Shown here piece after piece: positions 8,352-16,882 of a stretch of DNA of 64,000 bases (the first letter of the stretch is position 1; every line of letters begins with the position of its first letter). The DNA is from UBA6059 sp965227155 (lineage in GTDB: Bacteria > Bacteroidota > Bacteroidia > Cytophagales > Cyclobacteriaceae): the NCBI GenBank assembly GCA_965227155.1, contig OZ245731.1, positions 1,798,001-1,862,000 of the forward strand, written 5' to 3'. Under the pieces are notes generated by a model. The model saw only the letters and a list, made by a program, of their open reading frames with translations, did not search any database and was not told the origin of the DNA. The translations under genes were made by a program, and so were the position numbers.

Positions 8352-9175
8352 TGATTTGATTTCAATCCATTGATTAATCCATTGACTAATCCTGATCCAC
8401 TTTTAGAATATTTTTCGCTTAGCATAGATACATAAAATGCATCAAAGTATTGTGGTACTATTTCTTTGACTTTTAAGTTTCTATTTCTTGCTAATTTCTT
8501 GATATTCAGTTTGTTGAAGTGAAATAGATGACGCGGCACATCGTATGCTGCCCAATACTCATTATATAGTTTTGCATCCAAAGATTCTCTGTTAGGTACA
8601 GCTATAATTAAGATACCATCTTTGTTCAATCTCTTTTTAAGCTTTTTAATAATGTCATTTGGGTCTGGAACATGCTCAAGCACATGCCATAAGGTGATGA
8701 TATCTACTTTATCTGATTTCTCATGTTCCTTAATGCCTGCGTTGATCTTTATTTTGTTCTTTTCGGCAGCCTGTTTTCTGGCTGATTCATCCGGCTCTAT
8801 ACCTGATATACTAAAGCCACTTTTTTTGCAGGCAAGTAGGAAGTCACCTGTACCACATCCATAATCCAGAACTTTGCCTGTAGGCTTATACTTTTTTAAC
8901 AGGTTGGTCTTTTGTTTAAGCGTAATTGACCTTACTATTTTATAAAGTAAGTTGATGGGACTGTTGGCCTTATTGGTGTGTGAGATATAGGCTTCAGATT
9001 GATAGTATTTACCTATTTCTGATTCTGTAGGTCTTGGGGATGTGATCCATAGATTACAGGATTTGCAGGAGACAATAGCAAAACTTTCCTGCGATACGGT
9101 ATGGTCCGTACATATTATCTCGTTGGCGAATTCCGTGCCCTTGCAAATAGGGCAGACTTCCACTTTTTCGTACAT
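8294..9175 (-). CDS. Class I SAM-dependent methyltransferase with N-terminal zinc ribbon
   Basis: A 293-residue methyltransferase. Cys8, Cys11, Cys37 and Cys40 (CPIC...CKSC) form a zinc-ribbon-like knuckle. The SAM-binding motif I, VLDYGCGTG, is at residues 102-110; motif post-I (SGIEPD) and motif IV/V (DIITLWHVLEHVPDP) follow. The fold is that of UbiG/BioC-like methyltransferases (Methyltransf_23 group); the substrate is unknown. It sits 4 bases after mnmG and shares 58 bases with the lipoprotein gene, so the three are probably co-transcribed. The C-terminus has a small internal duplication (VNGLINGL). Confidence 0.85.
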   Translation of the reverse strand: MYEKVEVCPICKGTEFANEIICTDHTVSQESFAIVSCKSCNLWITSPRPTESEIGKYYQSEAYISHTNKANSPINLLYKIVRSITLKQKTNLLKKYKPTGKVLDYGCGTGDFLLACKKSGFSISGIEPDESARKQAAEKNKIKINAGIKEHEKSDKVDIITLWHVLEHVPDPNDIIKKLKKRLNKDGILIIAVPNRESLDAKLYNEYWAAYDVPRHLFHFNKLNIKKLARNRNLKVKEIVPQYFDAFYVSMLSEKYSKSGSGLVNGLINGLKSNQWAKKNDKNYSSLIYILSR

Positions 9176-9179
9176 AATT

Positions 9180-11045
9180 TTATTTTCCCATATAAACCAT
9201 AAGTATCGATATATCTGATGGATTTACACCACTGATTCTAGATGCCTGGCCAAGGGTAGCTGGTTTTATTTGTAGTAATTTCTCTCTTGCCTCTGCCGAC
9301 AGGGAGGTTATTTTAGAATAGTCAAAATCAGGATTGATTTTCTGGTCATCTAATTGTGCCATTTTATCTGCTAGCTGTTTCTCCTTATCGATGTAAGTTT
9401 CGTATTTGATTTGAATTTCTGCCTGGTTAAGTATCTCCTTATCGTATTTATTTAGATATTGACTTAGGTCGTTATCGAGTTTGTATAGGTCAGTTACACT
9501 GATTTCTGGTCTTTTCAGCAATTGATATATGGATGCTTTTTCTCGGATGGTAGCCGTACCAATGGATGCTAGTGAATCATTTACAAAATCAGGACTTACT
9601 TTTTTATGCTTGAAATCATTGATCAACTTGGCAGTATCCTGCTTTTTATCAATCATTGCTTCTAGTCTTTGATCTGAAGCTAATCCTATGCTGTGACCTA
9701 ATTGGGTTAATCTGAGGTCTGCATTATCCTGGCGTAGCAGTATTCTAAATTCTGCCCTTGAGGTAAACATCCTATACGGTTCGTCTGTACCTTTATTTAT
9801 CAAATCATCTATCAGTACTCCGATGTATGCTTCTGATCGATTTAGTATTACTGGTTCCAGTTTATTCAATTTTCTGTGTGCATTGATGCCTGCCATCAAT
9901 CCCTGGCAGGCTGCCTCTTCGTAGCCTGTAGTTCCATTAATCTGTCCAGCAAAGTATAAGTTCTCAATTAGTTTAGTCTCTAGCGTTAAGTTCAGCTGTG
10001 TTGGTGGAAAGAAATCATATTCTATGGCATAGCCAGGCCTGAACATTTTAGCATTTTCAAAACCTACTATTTTACGTAATGCTTTGTATTGTACATCCTC
10101 AGGTAATGAGGTGGAAAATCCGTTGACATACACTTCTACTGTATCCCAGCCTTCTGGTTCAACGAATATCTGATGTCTGTTTCGCTCTGCAAAGCGATTT
10201 ATTTTGTCTTCTATTGATGGACAATATCTTGGGCCAATACCTCTGATTCTACCATTGAACATGGGCGATCTATCAAATCCTGTTTCTAAGATTTCATGAA
10301 CCTCAGGATTGGTATAGGTTATGTGACAGCTTCTTTGTTGGTGTAATGGTTTGGTTTCATTGGAATATGAGAATTTTGATGGTTCCTCATCGCCCATCTG
10401 TTCTTCCATTACCTCATAATTTAATGACCGGCCATCAACTCTTGGTGGAGTTCCTGTTTTCATTCTACCGGCTTCAAAGCCTAATTCAACCAGATTTTCT
10501 GTTATGCCTTTAGCTGCTCTTTCTCCTGTTCTACCACCACCAAATTGTTTTTCACCTATGTGTATAATGCCATTAAGGAAGGTTCCGTTGGTAAGTATTA
10601 CTGCTTTGGCTTTGATTTCAATGCCAAGGGAAGTCTTAATGCCTGTTACACGATTATCCTTAATAATAAGGCCGGTGACCATCTCTTGCCAAAAATCTAC
10701 ATTGGGTGTTTTTTCTAATGCTAGTCTCCATTCTTCGGCAAAACGCATTCTATCACTCTGTGCTCTTGGACTCCACATGGCTGGCCCTTTAGAGCGATTC
10801 AGCATTCTAAACTGTACTGCTGTTTTGTCTGTGATTATGCCGGTATAGCCACCAAGTGCATCTATTTCTCTTACAATCTGACCTTTGGCTACTCCGCCCA
10901 TGGCAGGGTTGCAAGACATTTGGGCTATAGTATTCATATTCATAGTGGCCAGCAATACAGAAGAGCCCATATTGGCTGCCGCGGCTGCAGCTTCACATCC
11001 GGCATGGCCACCACCCACTACTATGATATCGTATTCTTTAAACAT
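9180..11045 (-). CDS. mnmG: tRNA uridine-5-carboxymethylaminomethyl modification enzyme MnmG (GidA)
   Basis: With MnmE this FAD enzyme puts the cmnm5 group on U34 of tRNAs reading NNA/NNG codons. The ATG at 11045 gives 621 residues, the normal length, with the FAD-binding GGGHAGCEAA at 11-20. Other hallmarks are the CNPAMGG motif, GTPPRVDGRSLNY and the C-terminal helical MnmE/tRNA-binding domain ending near the stop. A GTG six codons upstream is in frame but lies inside the parS palindrome, so the ATG is preferred. It is part of a long minus-strand unit with ybeY upstream and a methyltransferase downstream. mnmG (gidA) borders oriC in many bacteria. Confidence 0.95.
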   Translation of the reverse strand: MFKEYDIIVVGGGHAGCEAAAAAANMGSSVLLATMNMNTIAQMSCNPAMGGVAKGQIVREIDALGGYTGIITDKTAVQFRMLNRSKGPAMWSPRAQSDRMRFAEEWRLALEKTPNVDFWQEMVTGLIIKDNRVTGIKTSLGIEIKAKAVILTNGTFLNGIIHIGEKQFGGGRTGERAAKGITENLVELGFEAGRMKTGTPPRVDGRSLNYEVMEEQMGDEEPSKFSYSNETKPLHQQRSCHITYTNPEVHEILETGFDRSPMFNGRIRGIGPRYCPSIEDKINRFAERNRHQIFVEPEGWDTVEVYVNGFSTSLPEDVQYKALRKIVGFENAKMFRPGYAIEYDFFPPTQLNLTLETKLIENLYFAGQINGTTGYEEAACQGLMAGINAHRKLNKLEPVILNRSEAYIGVLIDDLINKGTDEPYRMFTSRAEFRILLRQDNADLRLTQLGHSIGLASDQRLEAMIDKKQDTAKLINDFKHKKVSPDFVNDSLASIGTATIREKASIYQLLKRPEISVTDLYKLDNDLSQYLNKYDKEILNQAEIQIKYETYIDKEKQLADKMAQLDDQKINPDFDYSKITSLSAEAREKLLQIKPATLGQASRISGVNPSDISILMVYMGK

Positions 11046-11055
11046 ATTGATCAGG

Positions 11056-11071
11056 TGTTCCACGTGGAACA
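11056..11071. promoter_or_regulatory. parS site 1 (ParB/Spo0J binding site)
   Basis: TGTTCCACGTGGAACA is a perfect 16-bp palindrome. It matches the widely conserved ParB site (TGTTNCACGTGAAACA in Bacillus) with one difference, the one that makes it fully symmetric; this form also occurs as parS in Pseudomonas. It begins 11 bases upstream of the mnmG ATG, so it lies in the mnmG leader. ParB loads at such sites and spreads, helping origin segregation and SMC loading. No parA/parB gene is in the window. Confidence 0.85.
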
Positions 11072-11093
11072 GTTACAATTATTTAAAGGAAAG

Positions 11094-11109
11094 TGTTCCA
11101 CGTGAAACA
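11094..11109. promoter_or_regulatory. parS site 2 (ParB/Spo0J binding site)
   Basis: TGTTCCACGTGAAACA is an exact match to the Bacillus parS consensus TGTTNCACGTGAAACA. Its centre is 38 bp from that of the first site. It abuts the ybeY stop codon (11110) and fills the short ybeY-mnmG gap together with site 1. A second copy so close makes chance or an unrelated regulator unlikely. A possible -7 element TATCTTTG (11128-11135, minus strand, inside the end of ybeY) would put both sites in the 5' leader of an mnmG transcript. Confidence 0.88.
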
Positions 11110-11541
11110 TTAATTTTTATTATGCAACAAAGATATATAAGCGTTTTCTCTTTCCCGCATCACCTTTTTTTCTGAATCCGTTTTATCACCGTAACCTAAC
11201 AGATGCAAAACCCCATGTATCATTACACGATGAAGCTCTTGTAAAAACAAAACCTTTAGTTTTTTGGCATTCTCTTTTACACGCTCTATGCTTATAAAAA
11301 TGTCTGCCTTTACTTCTGATTCTTCGTCAGATTGATCAAAGGTTATAATATCTGTGAGCGTATCATGATTCAGGTACTTTACATTTAAATCATGTAAATA
11401 CTGATCAGAACAAAAGATGTAGTTTATTTCTGCTAAAGAGAAATCATTGTCAGTAATTGTTTCTTCTATCCAATTCCTGATTTTCGTTTTATTATTAAGC
11501 GTAAAGGGAATGTCTTCAATGAAGAAATTGATTTTAGCCAT
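11110..11541 (-). CDS. ybeY: Endoribonuclease YbeY (rRNA maturation factor)
   Basis: A 143-residue member of the UPF0054 family, a zinc-dependent single-strand endoribonuclease involved in 16S rRNA 3'-end maturation and ribosome quality control. The signature is HGVLHLLGYGDK at about residues 110-121. The first two zinc-binding His are present; the third, usually His in GYDH, is Gly-Asp here, a variation I recall from other Bacteroidota. The upstream D-V-L/T-F-strand region (TLTDIITFDQ) is also typical. It lies 2 bases after the ATPase gene and just before the parS pair and mnmG. Confidence 0.92.
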   Translation of the reverse strand: MAKINFFIEDIPFTLNNKTKIRNWIEETITDNDFSLAEINYIFCSDQYLHDLNVKYLNHDTLTDIITFDQSDEESEVKADIFISIERVKENAKKLKVLFLQELHRVMIHGVLHLLGYGDKTDSEKKVMRERENAYISLLHNKN

Positions 11542-11543
11542 GG

Positions 11544-11945
11544 CTAATCAGTGTAGAAGCAGAGTTCGACCACCTTACCATCATTTTTGAAGTGGACTTC
11601 ATCGCAAAGGTTTTTCATGAGAAATATACCTCTGCCGTTTACTTTATTGATGTTTTCGGGTGCGGTGGGGTCCGGAAGACTTTTATGATCGAAACCAGGG
11701 CCTTCATCTTCAATCTCAAATTTTATCTGTGAATCAGACAATGAAAGGGTGAGCTTTACATTCTTATCTCTATTTCCACCATTGCCATGGTGAATGGCGT
11801 TGTTCACAGATTCAGTTACAGCAATCATTATATTACCATAGATATCATCATCTAGTTGATAGCGATCTTTTGCATTGTCGATGAAGCTCTCTACGATTCT
11901 GATATTTTCTGCCAATGAAGGAATCTGAATGGTCATGGAATCCAT
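11544..11945 (-). CDS. RsbW/SpoIIAB-like ATP-binding protein (anti-sigma-type GHKL ATPase)
   Basis: A 133-residue stand-alone HATPase_c_2 domain. It has the N-box AVTESVNNAIHHGN (about residues 44-57), the G1 box EIEDEGPGFD and a G2-like GRGIFLMKNLCDEV. Such proteins are serine kinases/anti-sigma factors that bind an STAS anti-anti-sigma partner, as in RsbW and SpoIIAB. No STAS protein or sigma factor is in the window, so the partner must be elsewhere or the protein works with a PP2C switch. It lies 13 bases after the DUF4175 gene and 2 bases before ybeY, in the same operon. Confidence 0.85.
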   Translation of the reverse strand: MDSMTIQIPSLAENIRIVESFIDNAKDRYQLDDDIYGNIMIAVTESVNNAIHHGNGGNRDKNVKLTLSLSDSQIKFEIEDEGPGFDHKSLPDPTAPENINKVNGRGIFLMKNLCDEVHFKNDGKVVELCFYTD

Positions 11946-11958
11946 TTTCGTCGGTCGG

Positions 11959-14900
11959 TTATTGTTTTCCTAGTCTTTTGAAATACTCGTTTACTTCTCT
12001 CTTATAATAAGGGTTGAGCTGCAAAGGTATAGTCTTTAGCAATTCAATTTCTTTTTCTTTTGCTTTGATGTACTCTTCATAGGCAGGAGGCATTTCTCTG
12101 GCATATTCCTTGGCCTGTTCTCCCTCCCTTTCATCATCGAGCTCACGTTCTCTCATGGCATCTTCTGCCTTGAGCAGTCTGGTCAAAATATCTTCCTGCC
12201 TGCGTCGCATTTCCTCTGTGAGTCTTTTATTGACCAGGTCGGTTTCGGTTTCTTCCATTTTCTTAAGTAGCTCTTCGATATTGCCACCTGCGCCACCACC
12301 TTCACCATCTTCCATCATCTGTCGCATTTGCTCAAGCTCTCTGCGAATCTTTTCCTGTTGCGCAGCCATTTTAGCAAGCTCCTCAGAAAGCTGACGACCT
12401 GATTTGCCTTCTTTTTTAAGCTGCTCGATTTTATTGTTCAATTCATTCTGAAGCTCACTCAAGCCGGGCATCTGTTGTTTTTTGCCTTTTTCATTTCCCT
12501 TGCTGATGCCCTGAGCATCGGCCATGGCTTGTTGCATTTGTTGCATTACATCATTGAGCAATAATGCCAGGTTATTCATGGATGTCATGGTAAACTGCTG
12601 CTTGCTTACAGCAAGTGCTTTATTTCTTTCACGGAGAGCTTCAATGCTTTCATCCATATTGTCATTCATGGCATCAACTTCGCGGGTCACAAAAGAGGCT
12701 ATTTGAAATACACGATCAGCAAGTGCCAACAGGCTGTCTTCAATAATCTGTGCATCGTCCTTCATTTGAAGCTGCTCCTGACTCAGGGTTACAAACCGTG
12801 GATCGCTCTGATTTACCCTTTTGAACTCATCCATGATTGCTTCCTGGTCAAAAGAAAGCTTTACGAGGTTATCAAGAATATCTCTTAGCTGATCCAGGTT
12901 TTCCTGCATCATGGTCATTTCCATGGATTGCTGCATCATCTGCATTTTTTGCTGCAGCTTTTTCATTTTGTCAGCCGCATTCTTTTGATTCTCAGCTGCC
13001 TTTTTCTTTTTATTGTTTTGCAGGTTTTCACTGGATTGATCCATTTCTTTTTTGATCTCCTCTTCCTCCTGCTCAGTATCTTCTACAGAATTTGGATTCT
13101 CCAGCTCTTCATTCATTTCATTAAACTCATCAATTGACTCCTGTATTTCTTCAAAGTCTTCTTTGAGTTCATCTTGTTTTTGCTGTAGCTCCTCTTCGCT
13201 CATGGACTTGCTTTCGGTATCCTCAGCTAATTGCTCCTGTTCTTTCTGAGTTTGTTCCAGGTCCTGAAGAATCTCTTCAAGTTTATAGTCCATTTTCATT
13301 CGCTTAAACAACTCAAGGGCCCTTTCAAGCTCCTTTTCCATATTTTCCTCATTGTTGTCAAGCTTTTCCATCATGTCCTGTACTTCCTCTACAGAACTGT
13401 TTTCTTCGAGTAGTTTTTTCAGTTCCTCATAAAGCTGCTTGGTTTCTTCATCCAGCAATTCATTCATAAGCTCCTGTAGCTTCTTCACTTTGTTCTTGAA
13501 CTCTTCGGATTGCTCATTGAAGCGATTTTGCTTTTCAAAGAAGTCTTTATTTTGTTGTTGCAATTTCTGAATCTCTTCTTCCAGACTCTCCCGCTTTTTT
13601 AGCAACTCTTCGATTCTTTTCTCATCCTGCCAGTCTAGCTGTTTTTTACTCTTTAGTTTATCCTCAATCTCTTCGATCTGATTGCGGAGCTCCTCAGCTT
13701 TATCTACAGATTCATTGATTTGATTTTCTGCGGATTCAGATTCCTTTTCTAACTTTTCCTTGATTTCTTTTCTGGAAGGAACCTTAAAAGTATATGTGCC
13801 GGTTTTGGTTGATTTATTGCCATTGATAGCGTCATTGTCCCAAACCTGTACGTAATATTCCATGCTTTCGCCTTCAGCAAGCGCGAATGTGTCCAGCTTC
13901 CAATTGTAGAAATAGCTCTGCGTTTTTTGATTTCTATTAAAAGGCATAAGAAATGTTTCGAAATCTTCTTGCTTATCTTTTTTGTAGCGAAGAGCGAGTT
14001 GATTGATACCATAATCATCCTCAATGTTGCCACCCAAAATGACATAGCTGTATAATGTGGTGTCCTGAAATGGCTCTAAAGAGATTTGAGGATATTCGTC
14101 TTCTATTACTTTAATAGAGAATCCGATGTTTTCTTTATTCTGTGCATTTTCATTTTTGAGTTGAACAGTGTAAAAATCATCTGAGAAAATCTGCTTTTCT
14201 ACCTTATAGACCTGATTGTCAATTGCTTCTGCTTCTAATGATAAATCTTCTTCTACAAAAGAAAGGCTAAGTATTTCAGTATTCAGGGTTCCAAACTGCC
14301 AGGTTACCCGAGTGCCTTCCGGAATTTCCAGGTTTCCGGCATTTTTAAGATTTTCATTCTGCCGACCTGTATAATTTGGGTAGTCCAATAAAACATTATA
14401 GTTTCTTAGATTAGGACGGTTGTATAATTCAATTTCATATTGCTCAGAAGCAAAACCGGATGCTTCCAGATAAAAGTTTACAGGTTCCTGAATTTTATTG
14501 AAAGTGTATTCATATGTACCCAGACCAGTCGTGGAAAGCTTGATTCTTCTTCCATTGGAAACCAAAAAGGCTTCCTGTGGAATGACCTCCCCTTTTGCTG
14601 CCACTTCCAGTGTAAAATCTTCGTTTCTGAATGCAGTTAAGCTTTCGTTTTCCAGAGAAAATTGGAATGGTGCCTCAGGAATAAACTCAGTTTGAAACTG
14701 TACGATTCTTCCCGTGCTTTCTGTAATCACCTGTGGCAGTACGACAATCAGAATTAATAAAACTACTATAGGTGGCAGTAGGTATTTTAAATATTTACGA
14801 TTGACATTGAGATCAATTGCAGATGGGAATGAGAAGATGGAAAGCTCTTGGGTTCTCTGATTGATGCTTGCCGTTAGAAGATCACTACTGACCTTGTTAT

Positions 14901-15252
14901 TCTTCTGTAACTGTATGGTATTCAGAAGTTTATCAGAAATTTCAGGGAAGAATTGTCCTATTTGGTAAGCTGCTTCCTCATCGCTGATCTGGCTTTTACT
15001 GTTGGCTAACTTGCTTGCCGGCAATAACACGAGCCGCACAATAGACAACAGAAATAAAATCAAAAAGCTGAAAAACAGAATACTTCTGCCAGTACTATCG
15101 AGCTTAAAAAAATAATCTATGCCATTAATGAGCAGATAATAGGATATAATGACCGATCCGCTAATTAACAGGCCCTTGATCAACTGGTTTAGGTAAAACT
15201 TCTTTTTGTATGCCCTCAGGCTGTGGAATATATCTTGTGCTCCCCCCATCAT
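11959..15252 (-). CDS. DUF4175-type membrane protein with very long coiled coil
   Basis: A 1097-residue protein. Two membrane segments lie near the N-terminus (about 25-50 and 57-78) and a third at about 153-175 (YLLPPIVVLLILIVVLP). A beta-rich, presumably periplasmic, region follows to about residue 500. Residues about 500-1050 are extremely rich in Glu, Lys and Gln (EELRNQIEEIEDKLKSKKQL is typical) and should form long coiled coils, with a Gly patch GEGGGAGG near 1000. It matches the Bacteroidota DUF4175 family in layout. No enzyme motif was seen; a scaffold or tether role in the envelope is inference. The ATG overlaps the preceding stop by 4 bases. Confidence 0.78.
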   Translation of the reverse strand: MMGGAQDIFHSLRAYKKKFYLNQLIKGLLISGSVIISYYLLINGIDYFFKLDSTGRSILFFSFLILFLLSIVRLVLLPASKLANSKSQISDEEAAYQIGQFFPEISDKLLNTIQLQKNNKVSSDLLTASINQRTQELSIFSFPSAIDLNVNRKYLKYLLPPIVVLLILIVVLPQVITESTGRIVQFQTEFIPEAPFQFSLENESLTAFRNEDFTLEVAAKGEVIPQEAFLVSNGRRIKLSTTGLGTYEYTFNKIQEPVNFYLEASGFASEQYEIELYNRPNLRNYNVLLDYPNYTGRQNENLKNAGNLEIPEGTRVTWQFGTLNTEILSLSFVEEDLSLEAEAIDNQVYKVEKQIFSDDFYTVQLKNENAQNKENIGFSIKVIEDEYPQISLEPFQDTTLYSYVILGGNIEDDYGINQLALRYKKDKQEDFETFLMPFNRNQKTQSYFYNWKLDTFALAEGESMEYYVQVWDNDAINGNKSTKTGTYTFKVPSRKEIKEKLEKESESAENQINESVDKAEELRNQIEEIEDKLKSKKQLDWQDEKRIEELLKKRESLEEEIQKLQQQNKDFFEKQNRFNEQSEEFKNKVKKLQELMNELLDEETKQLYEELKKLLEENSSVEEVQDMMEKLDNNEENMEKELERALELFKRMKMDYKLEEILQDLEQTQKEQEQLAEDTESKSMSEEELQQKQDELKEDFEEIQESIDEFNEMNEELENPNSVEDTEQEEEEIKKEMDQSSENLQNNKKKKAAENQKNAADKMKKLQQKMQMMQQSMEMTMMQENLDQLRDILDNLVKLSFDQEAIMDEFKRVNQSDPRFVTLSQEQLQMKDDAQIIEDSLLALADRVFQIASFVTREVDAMNDNMDESIEALRERNKALAVSKQQFTMTSMNNLALLLNDVMQQMQQAMADAQGISKGNEKGKKQQMPGLSELQNELNNKIEQLKKEGKSGRQLSEELAKMAAQQEKIRRELEQMRQMMEDGEGGGAGGNIEELLKKMEETETDLVNKRLTEEMRRRQEDILTRLLKAEDAMRERELDDEREGEQAKEYAREMPPAYEEYIKAKEKEIELLKTIPLQLNPYYKREVNEYFKRLGKQ

Positions 15253-16478
15253 TCAATTACTTCTGGCTGCTTCACATTTATTGATCCAAGATTGTATATG
15301 GTATCGTTAAAATAATCAATGTCATCAATATAATACTGATAAACGAGTAATCCGCTCCATGAGTTAAGTACGGTCAGATAAGTATTTTGGGTAGCCCATG
15401 TATTGTTTGTATAAAAGCGATTTTTCCAGATTTCCAATACTTCTTCATCAGCAAGATGATCGATGGTAAAAAGTTTTATGTTTACAGCCTCACCAATCTC
15501 ATTTTCAGAATCTATAATTTGAAAATTAAGAGCTAAGCTATCAATTATTGATTGGGTAAAGATTGTAGAATCATCAGACACTGTAATTTTTGTAACCTGT
15601 TCTCTATCAGGAAGATCGGGAAATGTCATGGCCTCCTCAATTTGATTGATTCGATATATGCCAGATGCATTTTCAAAACTTCGGTTGATAAAATATGCAT
15701 CCAGTGAATCCCTTGTCTCAATCTGTGCTAATACCGATTTAGTGCTCTTATTAGGTATGGCACGAAAATTCGAATAATCATCAAGTGCCAGCTTTTTGCT
15801 GTAAATGATCCTATCAGCTGGTGAAAGCTCAATGATATCTAGCTCTCCATTTTTGAATTCTTCGATTTCTATCGATTTATTCTCTACAAAACGGAAAATA
15901 ATTTCCTGCACATTGCCTTGCTGAGGCTGATATTGATTTCTTCGGAGCAGAAGCGATATATCCTCGTTCCACGCTGCAACACGCCAGGGTCCTGTACCCA
16001 CTGGAAATTCTTCTGCTCGATGATAAAGTGCTGAAGAAGGATCTTCCAATGCAAGAACCGCGGATTCATATCTATCCAGAGGAATTTTTAAAGACATCCC
16101 TTCCAGGACAGCTAAATCTTTCGGCATATTCAAACGGCTGAACCATTCCTGTACTATTTCCTGATTGATATTTTCACCATTAGAAAAGCGAAGGTTAGGG
16201 TTGAATCTTAATATTTTATGTATCCCCAGACTATCATTTAATATTTGACCAATGATTTTTGAATTAGCTTTACCATGATCGAAGAGCGTTTCAAATACAT
16301 GCCTACTTACCTGATATTCAGATAAGTTATATTTTTGACCAGGCGTGATGTTAAATACCTTTCCGTTCAGGTTATAACTGATCCTATGTGAATCACCAGT
16401 GTTATCAGAGCCTTGCTCTTCTGTTGAAGAACAACCAATAAACATGAAGGATAGAAAAAAATAAAATACGCTTTTCAA
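15249..16478 (-). CDS. Orphan family-5 solute-binding lipoprotein (peptide/nickel-type)
   Basis: A 409-residue lipoprotein whose signal ends MFIGC with Cys16. The body has features of SBP_bac_5 binding proteins: FNPNLRFSNGENIN early, a GTGPWRVAAWNEDISLLLRRN segment, and FRFVENKSIEIEEFKNGELDII, the typical stretch that measures how many solutes are scored. It is shorter than most DppA/OppA proteins (about 500). No ABC permease or ATPase gene is near, so it may not serve an importer; it could be a receptor or scaffold. It is linked by 4-base overlaps to genes on both sides. Confidence 0.72.
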   Translation of the reverse strand: MKSVFYFFLSFMFIGCSSTEEQGSDNTGDSHRISYNLNGKVFNITPGQKYNLSEYQVSRHVFETLFDHGKANSKIIGQILNDSLGIHKILRFNPNLRFSNGENINQEIVQEWFSRLNMPKDLAVLEGMSLKIPLDRYESAVLALEDPSSALYHRAEEFPVGTGPWRVAAWNEDISLLLRRNQYQPQQGNVQEIIFRFVENKSIEIEEFKNGELDIIELSPADRIIYSKKLALDDYSNFRAIPNKSTKSVLAQIETRDSLDAYFINRSFENASGIYRINQIEEAMTFPDLPDREQVTKITVSDDSTIFTQSIIDSLALNFQIIDSENEIGEAVNIKLFTIDHLADEEVLEIWKNRFYTNNTWATQNTYLTVLNSWSGLLVYQYYIDDIDYFNDTIYNLGSINVKQPEVIE

Positions 16479-16828
16479 AGGGTAACCTCTTTTTCAAAAT
16501 ATTCCAATACATGCATCTTCAGCAGCTTTTCCTGATCAAGCAGATCAAAATGTGGCAATTTGCGGACAAGTTTCCAATGGGGCCAACCTTGTTCATCCAG
16601 CCCTTCCAGCTCATAGTATCCTGAAAGGCTTAGCAGTTTGCAGATGGCAATATGCATGAGATCCTGCTTTTCTTCTTTAGAAAAATTCTTTCTACCCTTA
16701 CCCAGTTCATGCACCCCAATGAGAAATAGTACAGCATTTAAATCTGCGGGCTTTTTCCCAAAAATTTCGGCCAGCTTATTCAATAGCTTTTGCCAGTTTC
16801 TTTCGAGATCCAGATCTTTCTTAATCAT
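16475..16828 (-). CDS. Conserved hypothetical protein, first gene of the mnmG gene string
   Basis: A 117-residue soluble, mostly helical protein without signal peptide or membrane segment. Visible features are KKPADLNAVLFLIGVHELGK in the middle and an aromatic GYYELEGLDEQGWPHWK stretch. I do not recognise a characterised family. It overlaps the solute-binding lipoprotein gene by 4 bases and heads a run of eight closely spaced minus-strand genes ending with the Ig-like lipoprotein. The short gap to the divergent comF gene (16829-16882) must carry both promoters. Confidence 0.7.
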   Translation of the reverse strand: MIKKDLDLERNWQKLLNKLAEIFGKKPADLNAVLFLIGVHELGKGRKNFSKEEKQDLMHIAICKLLSLSGYYELEGLDEQGWPHWKLVRKLPHFDLLDQEKLLKMHVLEYFEKEVTL

Positions 16829-16882
16829 AGTTCAAGGGGAACAAAATTTTTCGTAATTTATTTCGCAAACATACATCAAAAG

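Noticed and set aside
12110..13413. Series of Ser/Leu-rich plus-strand frames
   Set aside because: They are antisense shadows of the Glu/Lys/Gln-rich DUF4175 coiled coil; their low-complexity composition mirrors the real codons.
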